Position numbers and translations under genes: made by a program. From assembly GCF_021261315.1 (NCBI RefSeq), contig NZ_JAJSAX010000003.1, positions 310,001-374,000 on the forward strand: 64,000 bases of DNA, written 5' to 3'. Shown piece after piece: positions 24,967 through 33,548 of the stretch. This stretch comes from Epilithonimonas sp. JDS. Its GTDB lineage: Bacteria; Bacteroidota; Bacteroidia; Flavobacteriales; Weeksellaceae. The notes below the pieces were generated by a model. That model was given only the letters and a program-made list of their open reading frames with translations. It had not been told where the DNA came from and did not search any database. Each line of letters starts with the position of its first letter. The stretch's first letter is position 1.

Positions 24967-27612
24967 TTAGTTTTTGATTAATTTTCCAGTAATCTGACCC
25001 GAATTTGATTTCAAATTGTAGATGTAAATTCCGGTTTTCAAATCTTTGGTTTGAATTGTTATCGTATTAACGCCAGACTTCTGATTGGATTTCTGAATAT
25101 TCTTAACGACTCTTCCATTCATATCATAAATGAAAACATTAATATCAGAAGCACTTTTCAAATCATAAGCGATTGTTACCTGATCTGTAAATGGATTTGG
25201 ATATACACTTAATTTAGCATCTTTGATATTGTTCACCGCCAAAGTTCCGAAGTCAATACTTACAGAAGCAGCCGGCATCCAGTCAAATACAAATGAAGGA
25301 TCTGTTTCTTTCTTGAAAACATTTTCTACCGTGAAAACCTGAGCCTGAGCCGCAGTGATTACCACACCTTCATTTCCTCTTGACACCAATTTGTCAGGCG
25401 TTGCGCCAGCTCCATATCCACCATATTCCACGAATGTAGGATTAAGACCCGCATTCATCGTTGTCCAGCCAACAGGATTCAGCATTGCAGGCGTATTGCT
25501 TCTGATGAAAGCAGATTTCGGACGATTTTGCCAAGGACGGCCAAAGTGGAAATTGCTGATAACTGTTCCATTAAAATCAGTAGTTCCAGCTGCAGGAACT
25601 GTCAGATTACAATCCAGGAACACAAATCCGTATTTTGTACTTGCTTCAGTGGAAGGCGCTGTTACTACACTATTATTACGGTTGATGTAAGTTGTACATT
25701 GATCAAAAACAACAGTCTGACGGCCGAAGATGAAATCAACATTACCTTCGATATAAGAATTCTTGAAATACGCTCTACCAATGCTGTTTCCAAGATATGT
25801 ATCCTGATAACCCAAGATTCTGCAATCATAAAATGCCTGACGGTCGCCTTGCGTTTTAAGAGCTACAGCCTGTGTATTTGCATTGTTTGCTGCATTGGCA
25901 TTTGAATTTACAAAAGTATTGGCAACAGTAATTTTGGAAGCTGTAAAATCATTTCCTAAGATGGCCATCGTCTGTGAAAGTGATGTTCCGTAGCCTTGTC
26001 CTGTATCAGGATTGATGGTTCCGGCAGAAACATTATTCGTGATAATCGTAGTTGCGGCATCATCTCCAATCAAAAACACATTTGATTTGGTTGATGCCAA
26101 AGTTGGTCTTTCTGTGTAAGTTCCAGGTTTGATGTGAAGAATCCATCTTCCTGTATAATTATCCGGAACGGCATCGAAAGCCGCCTGAACAGTTGCATAA
26201 TCTGCAACCTTGCTGTCTTTGCTGATTGTCTTAATGACATCCGGATCTGTTGCTTTGGTCGTAACCGTTGCTACAGAACCATACGAAGTACCAGCAGAGT
26301 TAACCGCAAAAGTTCTTACATAGTACAAAGTAGACTGCTCTACACCGTAAACATAAGATGAAAAAGCGCCCAATCCTGTTCCTGTAGAAACCTTGTCTGC
26401 ATTTTCCAGGGTTGGCGTACTGTTGGTTTTTGACCAGACGATTCCACGGTCTGTCACACTGGCACCGCCCCAATCGGTCACATTTCCGGAAACCACAAAT
26501 GATTTGTTCGTAACCTGAGACTGTGAAGTTGTTGTAACGGTAGGCGCAACAATGCTTGCTAAAGTTGTAAAACTAATTTGTGAGCCATAAGAAGTTCCCG
26601 CAATGTTTGTAGCATAAGCACGGGCATAGTAAGTTGTTCCCGGATTCAATCCAGTCAATGAACTTACATAAGATCCTGTGGTTGCATTTTCGCTGGTTTT
26701 AGAATCATCTATTGTCGGATTCTGATTGGTGCTCCAGACAACACCGCTGGCATTAATTGCACCGCCACCATTGCTGGAAATGCTACCTCCAGAAACTGCG
26801 CTTGTTGTAGAAACGGAAGAAACAGCCGTTGTAGAAACCGTCGCAGGATTTGCAACCGCACCTTCCATAGATCCTGAGATTTTAACATTTCTCAAACCAA
26901 ATTGCTTGTTAGTAGCCGCAGCCACCAAATAGGGATAAAATCTTACATAAAGTTTTTGACTTCCTGTAAGGACAACCGGCGTTGCAAGCGTAGCACTCAA
27001 AGCGGACGATCCATTATTTGGTAATTTAAGCGCCGACTGGATAGAGACTGGATTTGAGAAATCTGCATTCACGCTGTAGAATGCCTGATAATACATATTC
27101 CCTGTTCCGGATGCACCAACTAATGCGTCAATTTTATTAACCGTTAACGTTCCGCCGTTTGTAGGATTTACATCCAATTGAACATAGACATCAGGATTGA
27201 ATACTGTTGTACTTCCCGTTGCGGTCCAGCTGTTTGCAGTTCCGACCAATTGCCAGAAAATCACATTACTGTCCGTAATAGCATCGCCCGTAAAATCTAT
27301 TTTGGTATTGACCTGGTAAGCCACACTTGCAGCTGGATAACTGATGCTGGATTCCAGATTACCTTCCAGAGATTTTTCAGTAATATTCGTGATCAAAGGC
27401 CAGGTAACAGAGGCCGGAGTTGCTTCAAAAGCTTTTGAGGGTTTTAAAGTTCTTTTTTCAGTAGGCAGACCAGCTTCTTTGGAATTTCCATCGGAAACAG
27501 AAGTTGTAACATCGTCACTTGTTGATACTTCGAAATAAGAAACACTGGTTCCGATTCCGAAAATCATTGCAGCACTAAATAGTGCAGCCGGTAAGATTAG
27601 CGTTTTTTTCAT
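24967..27612 (-). CDS. Modular secreted pectinesterase (CE8) with T9SS sorting domain
   Basis: 881 residues. In order: signal peptide (about 1-25), a beta-sandwich region (about 60-270), two fibronectin-III-like modules (about 270-450, with GLNPGTTYYARAYATNIAGTSYGS), a CE8 pectin methylesterase domain (about 460-770), and a type A T9SS sorting domain (LSVYPNPFTDQ to GQITGKLIKN). CE8 catalytic elements are visible: GYQDTYLG, VDFIFGRQTVVFDQC, HFGRPWQ. It should remove methyl groups from homogalacturonan outside the cell, preparing it for PL1 and GH28. It is 47 bp downstream of a PL1 lyase. Confidence 0.92.
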   Translation of the reverse strand: MKKTLILPAALFSAAMIFGIGTSVSYFEVSTSDDVTTSVSDGNSKEAGLPTEKRTLKPSKAFEATPASVTWPLITNITEKSLEGNLESSISYPAASVAYQVNTKIDFTGDAITDSNVIFWQLVGTANSWTATGSTTVFNPDVYVQLDVNPTNGGTLTVNKIDALVGASGTGNMYYQAFYSVNADFSNPVSIQSALKLPNNGSSALSATLATPVVLTGSQKLYVRFYPYLVAAATNKQFGLRNVKISGSMEGAVANPATVSTTAVSSVSTTSAVSGGSISSNGGGAINASGVVWSTNQNPTIDDSKTSENATTGSYVSSLTGLNPGTTYYARAYATNIAGTSYGSQISFTTLASIVAPTVTTTSQSQVTNKSFVVSGNVTDWGGASVTDRGIVWSKTNSTPTLENADKVSTGTGLGAFSSYVYGVEQSTLYYVRTFAVNSAGTSYGSVATVTTKATDPDVIKTISKDSKVADYATVQAAFDAVPDNYTGRWILHIKPGTYTERPTLASTKSNVFLIGDDAATTIITNNVSAGTINPDTGQGYGTSLSQTMAILGNDFTASKITVANTFVNSNANAANNANTQAVALKTQGDRQAFYDCRILGYQDTYLGNSIGRAYFKNSYIEGNVDFIFGRQTVVFDQCTTYINRNNSVVTAPSTEASTKYGFVFLDCNLTVPAAGTTDFNGTVISNFHFGRPWQNRPKSAFIRSNTPAMLNPVGWTTMNAGLNPTFVEYGGYGAGATPDKLVSRGNEGVVITAAQAQVFTVENVFKKETDPSFVFDWMPAASVSIDFGTLAVNNIKDAKLSVYPNPFTDQVTIAYDLKSASDINVFIYDMNGRVVKNIQKSNQKSGVNTITIQTKDLKTGIYIYNLKSNSGQITGKLIKN

Positions 27613-27659
27613 TGTTAGTTAAAGTTAATAGTTGTGAAAATGGTTTTTAATCTTAAAAT

Positions 27660-28976
27660 TTATTTTACAATTACCTTTTGAACGTAGGAATTATCAGCAG
27701 TTTTAACTTCGAATAGTTTCACCCCTTTTCCAATTTTTTTAAGTGAGATCGCATTGATGGTATTGTCACCTTTAGAAAGTGTTCCATTGTAAACGACCCC
27801 TTCAGATTTGCCAGACATATCCATCACTTTGATTTGAACTGGCTTGTTATTGTCTTTGGAAAAAACCTTTAGAGAAATTTGTTCAGAAGCTGGATTTGGG
27901 TAAAATGTAGTAGCTGCATTAAGTTTAGAATTCACTTCGCCCGTTGCCAAAAAAAGACAATCCGTTGGCTGCAAAAGAACAGCGCCTGCACCAGCCATTA
28001 CTGTTTGTTTCACGTCTGTAGAGGCAATTTTGTTGATGGAATAAGGCGGTACGAAAGCCGTTCCGGATCCCACCATCGTTCCTGTAGCACCAGAGAACGT
28101 GTTGTCAACCAACTGTGCTGCAGTGAATTTCCCCGTTTCTAATCTGATAGGATTTTTAACACCCTCAAAATAATTGCCTTCAATCAAAAGATCTGCTTTG
28201 AAACCTGCGTAGATACAATAGTTGCTGACAGAACTATTGAAATAATTATTCAGCAAATGAACTTTTCCAAATCTAACTCTCGGCATTCTTTCCTTCACGC
28301 CAGGTCCCCACCAGCAGTACTGCATAGTGATTCTTAGTTTTCCATCATCCTGAGTAGCATCATCTCCTGATCCAAAAAGATTGGAAAAACGGTGGTCATT
28401 GCTTCCGCCAGAACCTCCAGGAATTGGTGCTTTCAGATATTGGAATTTCGTCCAGGTTACCGAGATCAGGTCAGACGCATTTTTGATATCAAGATTACCG
28501 TCAAGCGCATCTTGAAAAGTGCAATGATCTACCCAAACGCTGGTACAGTTGTCGATCGTCAAATTATCATTCCCATCCACATCATAAGCGCCAGGGCCTT
28601 CAAATGTGATATTTTTGATTAAGATATTGGAACTGTTTTTTGCATACAGAATTCCGGATCCACCGGAAGTAAGATCTACAGAAATTAATTTTGCGCCGGC
28701 TAATCCTAAGATTGATTTCCCGGTTTGATTTTGAAGCGTCAGTCGGCCGGCTGTTGGAAATGTAATTTCTCCAGAGATGTGAATTACTTTTACCGCAGCA
28801 GCATTGATTGCTGTTTTCAACTCTGCATAAGTCGTCACTACAGTCGGGGTAGCAGTTCCGCCGCCGGTCACGCCATTTTGTGATGCCCAGCCGGAGACAG
28901 GACATTGTTGTGCTTTTACATTGATCTGAAATATAGACGTTATCAGAAACGCAGACATTAAGATTATTCTTTTCAT
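27660..28976 (-). CDS. Secreted pectate lyase, PL1 family, with T9SS sorting domain
   Basis: 438 residues: signal peptide (ending VKAQ), a PL1 parallel beta-helix and a C-terminal T9SS domain (FYPNPASEQISLKVFSKD to SYVQKVIVK). PL1 hallmarks are VWVDHCTFQDALDGNLDIKNASD for calcium and substrate, and GVKERMPRVRFGKVHLLNNYF carrying the catalytic Arg. It cleaves de-esterified polygalacturonate by beta-elimination, giving 4,5-unsaturated ends that GH105 and KdgF/KduI handle. It is probably co-transcribed with the downstream pectinesterase. Confidence 0.93.
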   Translation of the reverse strand: MKRIILMSAFLITSIFQINVKAQQCPVSGWASQNGVTGGGTATPTVVTTYAELKTAINAAAVKVIHISGEITFPTAGRLTLQNQTGKSILGLAGAKLISVDLTSGGSGILYAKNSSNILIKNITFEGPGAYDVDGNDNLTIDNCTSVWVDHCTFQDALDGNLDIKNASDLISVTWTKFQYLKAPIPGGSGGSNDHRFSNLFGSGDDATQDDGKLRITMQYCWWGPGVKERMPRVRFGKVHLLNNYFNSSVSNYCIYAGFKADLLIEGNYFEGVKNPIRLETGKFTAAQLVDNTFSGATGTMVGSGTAFVPPYSINKIASTDVKQTVMAGAGAVLLQPTDCLFLATGEVNSKLNAATTFYPNPASEQISLKVFSKDNNKPVQIKVMDMSGKSEGVVYNGTLSKGDNTINAISLKKIGKGVKLFEVKTADNSYVQKVIVK

Positions 28977-29096
28977 TGGATAAGTATCTATTGAAGATTA
29001 AATTGATTTTAGAATTATGATCTCAGGAAAGAATCATATTTTTTATAACAGAATGATAATTAGATAATTGAATACATTCTATTTTAGGAAAAAGGA

Positions 29097-29133
29097 AAAA
29101 AAAAGTTTGATGAAAACGGGTTTCATCAAACTT
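29097..29133 (-). terminator. Terminator of the 260-residue T9SS protein gene
   Basis: A 13-bp perfect stem: AAGTTTGATGAAA (29103-29115) with its complement at 29121-29133. On the minus strand a long T-run follows. Confidence 0.88.
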
Positions 29134-29189
29134 CTATTAATGAAAAATTTAATTCATGTAAATTTTAAATCTTCCTGGTTGGCAGTTTT

Positions 29190-29972
29190 TTATTTTAATA
29201 AAACTTTCACTGATTTTTCTCCAGCTTCAGATTTAAGATTTACAATGTAGATTCCTTTGTTGTTGATTTCAAAGTTAGTATCAGCAGACGCTTTCATTGT
29301 TTTAACCAAAGATCCGTTCGCGTTGAAAACATTAACCTGAGTATTTTTGGAGTCAAGATCTGCAACATAGATTTTGTTACCAGCAGAGAAAACGTTAGCT
29401 TTCATAGATTTCTGAACGTCATTCACGCCCAATACAGTTGTGCCAACGTTTGTAGCAGTAATTTTGTAAAGGTTTAGAGACTGATCACCGTAGAAATATA
29501 AGTTAGTTGCAGGACCTGCGTACTCATAAGTGTAGATTAAACCATCTGAAGAGTTAGAATAAGTTTTAGATCCAAGAACTGCAGTTCCGTTTCCGATGTA
29601 AAGTGTACGGTCTCCAGAACCTCCGTTTTTGTACCAAACAGTGATCACAGAGTTTCCGTTCACTTTTAGAACAACATAACGTTGTGTTGGCGTAGTGTTA
29701 GTTCCTGTAGAAGTGTAACCGCCTCCATTCAATTTGAAACGCTTTGATGCAGAGTATCCATCAGAGAAATTTGCAGTATTCGCTTCTACCTGTGCGAAGT
29801 TTACAACAGTTGCAGGTCCCGGAACAAGTCCAAGGTTGTTTTTTACCACCGCAGTTGTTTCACCAGCAGTTACCGGCCAGGCTGCACTAGAGAAGTCAAA
29901 AGTAGTTTGTGCTTTGAAAGAATTAACAGAAGCTACTACTGAAAAAGCTAAAAGAAGTAATGATTTTTTCAT
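29190..29972 (-). CDS. Small secreted T9SS protein with an unassigned beta-sandwich domain (paralogue A)
   Basis: 260 residues: signal peptide (ending SFKAQ), one domain of about 165 residues starting TTFDFSSAAWP, and a T9SS type A tail (residues about 190-260, ending EKSVKVLLK). The domain has the landmarks KRFKLNGGGY, ITVWYKNGGSGDRTLYIG, YTYEYAG and LNLYKITATNVGTT. It has no recognisable catalytic residues. It is a clear paralogue of the next gene upstream, and the same landmarks recur in the C-terminal part of the PL1 lyase at 44778-47360. A carbohydrate-binding role is likely but inferred. The promoter carries LacI-type operators. Confidence 0.8.
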   Translation of the reverse strand: MKKSLLLLAFSVVASVNSFKAQTTFDFSSAAWPVTAGETTAVVKNNLGLVPGPATVVNFAQVEANTANFSDGYSASKRFKLNGGGYTSTGTNTTPTQRYVVLKVNGNSVITVWYKNGGSGDRTLYIGNGTAVLGSKTYSNSSDGLIYTYEYAGPATNLYFYGDQSLNLYKITATNVGTTVLGVNDVQKSMKANVFSAGNKIYVADLDSKNTQVNVFNANGSLVKTMKASADTNFEINNKGIYIVNLKSEAGEKSVKVLLK

Positions 29973-30009
29973 GTGTAAAATAATTTAATTAGTTGTTTTA
30001 ATAATTTTA

Positions 30010-30023
30010 TGCAATCGATTACA
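30010..30023. promoter_or_regulatory. LacI-type operator, site 1
   Basis: TGCAATCGATTACA, one base from the perfect palindrome TGCAATCGATTGCA. It lies 38 bp upstream of the paralogue A ATG and 26 bp after its -7 box. Confidence 0.75.
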
Positions 30024-30049
30024 CAAATGTTTGTAATAATTCGACGGTT

Positions 30050-30077
30050 CTAATATAAAATTATTATTTAATATCAA
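30050..30077 (-). promoter_or_regulatory. Promoter of paralogue A (TTG-N17-TATATTAG)
   Basis: On the minus strand TTG, 17 bp and TATATTAG, followed by AACCGTCGA. The same -7 box and following bases recur in front of paralogue B. Confidence 0.55.
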
Positions 30078-30216
30078 GTTATTTTTTTTTAATTTAACGT
30101 TAATTTTTTTTAACAATAGAACAAAACCCTTTATTAATGGTGCATTCAGAAGATAAAAAATTGAATAAAAAATTAAATGACTGTTTTAAAATGGCATTTT
30201 TTAAGTCAAAAATCTA

Positions 30217-30230
30217 TGCAATCGGTTGAA
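30217..30230. promoter_or_regulatory. LacI-type operator, site 2 (degenerate)
   Basis: TGCAATCGGTTGAA, two mismatches from the consensus palindrome, 207 bp from site 1. It lies upstream of the paralogue A promoter, where it could support looping. Confidence 0.5.
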
Positions 30231-30380
30231 TCAAATTGACTAAAAACGGAGCCAATTTTGTAAAATTTGAGATTTTGAAATAATTATCAAATTCAAAATA
30301 TAAATTTTAATCCTTCAACACTATCAATGTTTCGATATTAAGCAATAACAATTTAGATGCATAAAAATATTGAATCAATA

Positions 30381-30417
30381 AAAAACCCTGTAAACAATTT
30401 GCTCACAGGGCTTTTTT
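30381..30417 (-). terminator. Terminator of paralogue B
   Basis: CCCTGT / ACAGGG stem with a 13-base loop. On the minus strand it is followed by TTTTTTATTG. Confidence 0.8.
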
Positions 30418-30455
30418 GAAAAAAAATTATGAAAATATTTACTATTCGGTTTTAA

Positions 30456-31274
30456 TTATTTTAAAAGGACTTTCACTGATTTCTCACCAGCTTCAGACTT
30501 AAGATTTACAATATAAACACCTTTCGCATTGATCTCAAAGTTAGCGTCAGCAGAAGCTTTAGCAGATTTCACTAGAGTTCCGTTAGCTGAATAAATATTG
30601 ATACTGGTGTTTTTAGATTCCAAATTAGAAACATAAATTTTGTTGCCGCTGGAGAATGCATTTGCTTTCAATCCAGATTTTACATTATCGACTGCTAAAG
30701 TTGCAGGAAGTTCTGTTGTACCAACATTTGTTGCTGTAACCTTGTAGAAATTAAGAGCCTGATCTCCTGCAAAATAGATATTTCCAGCTGCACCAGTATA
30801 TTCATAAGTATAAATAATACCATCTGTGGAATTTGCGTAAACGTTTGAACCTAAAACATTTGTCCCATCACTTAAATAAAGTGTACGATTACCAGACCCA
30901 CCGTTTTTGTACCAAACTTTTATTGTACTCGGACCATCAACTTTCACATAAAAGAAACGTTTGATCGGCACACCATAGTTAGCTCCACTTGTGGCATAAC
31001 TAGCTCCATTCAATTTCAGACGCTTAGTTGGCTTGTAATCCGGAGTTACACCAGACTCTACAAATGTTGCGTTATTGTTTTCAATTGCACCCAAATCTGC
31101 CGTTCCCGTACCTGGAATAAATGCGATGTTTTTAACCAAGGTATTAGATCCGTAACCAGCTGCCACAACTCCATCTGTTCCACCAGTCCAAGTTGAGAAA
31201 TCCCAAACAGTCTGAGCATTGATCGTAGTAGCAGAAAAGCCTGCAATCATTAAAGAAAATAATAGTTTTTTCAT
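30456..31274 (-). CDS. Small secreted T9SS protein with an unassigned beta-sandwich domain (paralogue B)
   Basis: 272 residues: signal peptide (ending TTINAQ), a single domain starting TVWDFSTWTGG, and a T9SS tail nearly identical in its last 20 residues to that of paralogue A. Shared landmarks are TKRLKLNGASY, IKVWYKNGGSGNRTLYLS, YTYEYTG and LNFYKVTATNVGTT. WDFS...KR(F/L)K...YKN suggests a carbohydrate-binding beta-sandwich; no enzyme motif is visible. It is separated from paralogue A by a terminator and its own promoter with operators, so the pair arose by duplicating gene plus promoter. Confidence 0.8.
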   Translation of the reverse strand: MKKLLFSLMIAGFSATTINAQTVWDFSTWTGGTDGVVAAGYGSNTLVKNIAFIPGTGTADLGAIENNNATFVESGVTPDYKPTKRLKLNGASYATSGANYGVPIKRFFYVKVDGPSTIKVWYKNGGSGNRTLYLSDGTNVLGSNVYANSTDGIIYTYEYTGAAGNIYFAGDQALNFYKVTATNVGTTELPATLAVDNVKSGLKANAFSSGNKIYVSNLESKNTSINIYSANGTLVKSAKASADANFEINAKGVYIVNLKSEAGEKSVKVLLK

Positions 31275-31311
31275 GATAAATTAATTTTATAGTTGTTTTA
31301 AATAATTTTTA

Positions 31312-31325
31312 TGCAATCGATTACA
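31312..31325. promoter_or_regulatory. LacI-type operator, site 3
   Basis: TGCAATCGATTACA, 38 bp upstream of the paralogue B ATG and 25 bp after its -7 box, the same position as site 1. Confidence 0.75.
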
Positions 31326-31350
31326 CAAATACATCTCTTAATCGACGGTT

Positions 31351-31384
31351 CTAATATAAAATTATTTTCAAATAAGCGCGCAAA
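31351..31384 (-). promoter_or_regulatory. Promoter of paralogue B (TTTG-N22-TATATTAG)
   Basis: On the minus strand TATATTAG (31351-31358) is followed by AACCGTCGA, identical to paralogue A. The nearest well-placed TTTG is at 31381-31384, 22 bp away. Confidence 0.5.
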
Positions 31385-31540
31385 TTTTTAATTTATTTTT
31401 TATTTGAATATTAAATTTGATTAATATAAAATTAAAATATCCTTTATTTACTGAACAAAACCATTAAATGAATGTTTAATTAAAAATGAATTTAAGGAAA
31501 AATAATCTGCGAAAAAGTTAATTTTTGATTCCAAATTTGA

Positions 31541-31554
31541 CGTAATCGATTGCA
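31541..31554. promoter_or_regulatory. LacI-type operator, site 4
   Basis: CGTAATCGATTGCA, two bases from the perfect palindrome, in the opposite orientation to site 3 and 229 bp from it. Confidence 0.6.
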
Positions 31555-31602
31555 TAAAATCAACCGAAATCTCGTCCAAAAAATGAATTATTGAGAAAAA
31601 AT

Positions 31603-31632
31603 GAAAAAATCCTAATTTTTAAATTAGGATTT
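31603..31632 (-). terminator. Terminator of the esterase gene at 31662
   Basis: AAATCCTAATTT (31607-31618) pairs with AAATTAGGATTT (31621-31632). On the minus strand the stem runs into TTTTTTC. Confidence 0.85.
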
Positions 31633-31661
31633 CATATTCTAAAAATGGCCAATTTCAATTT

Positions 31662-32573
31662 TTAATTGCCTTTTTTACTTAATTGTTTCAGCCAATCTGC
31701 GCAGACCTTTTTCCAATTGTCCGTAAGTTCTGCCTTATTATTGATTCCAATATTGTGCTCACCTTCCGGAAAAATAAACAACGCACCTTTCACGTTTTTC
31801 TGAATCATCGCCTCGTAATACAAAATACTGTTGATGACGGGAACTGCAGGGTCATTCTGAGCGTGGAAAAGAATCGTTGGTGGTGTCTTCTCCGTTACAC
31901 TATTCTGCATCGAATATTCTTTAATTTTTTCCTCAGAGGCATTCTCGCCCAAAAGATTGAGTCGACTTCCTTTGTGCGCAAATTCGCCCAAGTCGATGAC
32001 GGGAGAAATCAAAACAGCAAAATCTGGAATGGCGGAATAATTTTGCCAATCGCCTTTCAATTCGGTGTAATCTGTAGAAATATCACTTGCCATTGCTGCC
32101 AAATGTCCGCCAGCTGAAGTTCCCAAAACACCAATTTGGTTGGTTGAAATCCCATATTGGACTGCATTTTTTCTAATTAATTTTATCGCTGCCTGAATAT
32201 CCTGCAACGGACCAATTTCTCTTTGCTTCAAATCCGGAGAAGTCGGCAATCGGTAATTGAGCACGAACGCAGAAATCCCTAAAGTGTTAAGCCATTTTGC
32301 ATAGGAATAGCCGCCCAAATCGTAGGTCAAATGGTGATAACCACCGCCGGGAATGATGATGACAGCCATCTTGTTCCGTTCCTCTTTCGCAGGTAAAAAT
32401 GCGACCAATTCGGGTTCCTGGATCTGTGTGATTCTTCCTTCCTTCTCCTCTATCGTTTTTAATTTCAAACCTTTGGAATTTGGCATTGTTCCTTTTTTCC
32501 AAAGCGTGATTTTTTGCTGAGCAGAGATTTGACTAACTACGAAAATGGATATAATTAAAGCTACTTTTTTCAT
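31662..32573 (-). CDS. Periplasmic alpha/beta-hydrolase esterase (first of tandem pair)
   Basis: 303 residues with a signal peptide (ending SQISAQ). Alpha/beta-hydrolase features: oxyanion motif PGGGYH (about 75-80), nucleophile elbow GTSAGG with Ser153, acid region AQNDPAVPV and catalytic His in GEHNIG. It belongs to the acetyl-xylan-esterase-like/BD-FAE group. In this locus it most likely removes acetyl (or other acyl) groups from pectin oligosaccharides. It is highly similar to the adjacent gene, from which it is separated by 20 bp. Confidence 0.85.
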   Translation of the reverse strand: MKKVALIISIFVVSQISAQQKITLWKKGTMPNSKGLKLKTIEEKEGRITQIQEPELVAFLPAKEERNKMAVIIIPGGGYHHLTYDLGGYSYAKWLNTLGISAFVLNYRLPTSPDLKQREIGPLQDIQAAIKLIRKNAVQYGISTNQIGVLGTSAGGHLAAMASDISTDYTELKGDWQNYSAIPDFAVLISPVIDLGEFAHKGSRLNLLGENASEEKIKEYSMQNSVTEKTPPTILFHAQNDPAVPVINSILYYEAMIQKNVKGALFIFPEGEHNIGINNKAELTDNWKKVCADWLKQLSKKGN

Positions 32574-32593
32574 TGATTTAAGATTTGAAACCG

Positions 32594-33493
32594 TTATTTT
32601 TCATCTAAACTTTTCAACCAATCAGAACAGAGTTTTTTCCAGTTCTCGCTTAGTTCGTTTTTGTTGGTAAAGGAAAATTTGTGACCGCCTTTCGGGAAAA
32701 TAAACATCGCGCCCTTCACTTTATTTTTTGTCATCGCTTTGAAGTACAAAATACTGTTCATCGCAGGAACTGCCGTATCATCCTGGTTGTGAAAAAGAAT
32801 TGTTGGCGGCGTTTTCTCCGTTACTCGGTTTTGCATCGAATATTCTGTGATTTTTTCCTGAGAAGCGTTTTCGCCAAGCAAACTTTTACGGCTTCCAGCG
32901 TGAGCAAATTCACCAAAATCAATTACCGGACAAAAGAGCACAGCAAAATCTGGAATTGTAGAAATACTCGCCCAATCGCCTTTCAAACCTGTGTAATCTG
33001 TCGAAATATTACTGACTGATGTGGCCAAATGTCCGCCAGCCGAAGTTCCTACAACACCCACTTGACTTGGCGAAATCCCCCATTGAGAAGCATTTTTTCT
33101 GACATATTTTATAGCTGCCTGAGCATCTTGCAAAGGCGCAATCTCTCTCTGAATCAAATCTGGAGAAGTCGGCAATCTGTAGTATAAAACAAAGGCAGAA
33201 ATCCCCAAAGTGTTCATCCATTTTGCTATCTGAAAAGCACCTTCATTGTAAGTCAGTTTCGAATAACCACCGCCAGGAATGATAATCACAGACCTTTGCG
33301 ACCGCTCCGCTTTCGGTGGCAAGAAGGCAAAAAGTTCGGCTTCCTGAGTTGATATTTCTGGATTCGAAGTTGGATTCTCAATTTTCAGACCTTTGGAATT
33401 TGGCATTTCACCTTTTGGCCAGAACATGATTTTTTCCTGCGCTGAGATTTGATTAATCAAAAATATCAATGCGATGAAAAGTGTCTTTTTCAT
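32594..33493 (-). CDS. Periplasmic alpha/beta-hydrolase esterase (second of tandem pair)
   Basis: 299 residues starting at MKKTLFIALIFLINQISAQ. An upstream ATG adds nine codons but spoils the signal peptide. PGGGYSKL, GTSAGG, NQDDTAVPA and GGHKFS provide the oxyanion, nucleophile, acid and His positions. It matches its neighbour along its whole length (for example LGISAFVLYYRLPTSPDL versus LGISAFVLNYRLPTSPDL). This is a tandem duplication, possibly with divided acyl or position specificity. Confidence 0.85.
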   Translation of the reverse strand: MKKTLFIALIFLINQISAQEKIMFWPKGEMPNSKGLKIENPTSNPEISTQEAELFAFLPPKAERSQRSVIIIPGGGYSKLTYNEGAFQIAKWMNTLGISAFVLYYRLPTSPDLIQREIAPLQDAQAAIKYVRKNASQWGISPSQVGVVGTSAGGHLATSVSNISTDYTGLKGDWASISTIPDFAVLFCPVIDFGEFAHAGSRKSLLGENASQEKITEYSMQNRVTEKTPPTILFHNQDDTAVPAMNSILYFKAMTKNKVKGAMFIFPKGGHKFSFTNKNELSENWKKLCSDWLKSLDEK

Positions 33494-33505
33494 AAATCTA
33501 TTCAT

Positions 33506-33538
33506 TAAAAAAGTTACCATTAAAATTAATGATAACTT
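33506..33538 (-). terminator. Hairpin between the CE12 and esterase genes
   Basis: AAGTTACCATTA (33511-33522) and TAATGATAACTT (33527-33538) form a 12-bp stem with one mismatch (T-G in RNA). The minus strand runs into TTTTTTAATG. It may be a terminator or partial attenuator inside the locus. Confidence 0.5.
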
Positions 33539-33548
33539 ATAATTAAAA

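Larger units (their letters stand above)
29973..30455. promoter_or_regulatory. 483-bp control region of paralogue A
   Basis: No gene is seen. Contents from the start codon outward: operator TGCAATCGATTACA (30010-30023), promoter -7 CTAATATA on the plus strand (30050-30057), -33 CAA (30075-30077), a second weaker operator TGCAATCGGTTGAA (30217-30230), and the terminator of paralogue B (30381-30417). The rest is AT-rich and featureless. Confidence 0.7.
31275..31661. promoter_or_regulatory. 387-bp control region of paralogue B
   Basis: No gene is seen. It holds operator TGCAATCGATTACA (31312-31325), -7 box CTAATATA on the plus strand (31351-31358), a second operator CGTAATCGATTGCA (31541-31554) and the terminator of the esterase gene (31603-31632). 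It closely mirrors the region in front of paralogue A. Confidence 0.7.

Noticed and set aside
33494-33520. Upstream ATG for the second tandem esterase
   Set aside because: It adds MVTFLMNRF in front of a proper signal peptide; the internal ATG matches the paralogue start.
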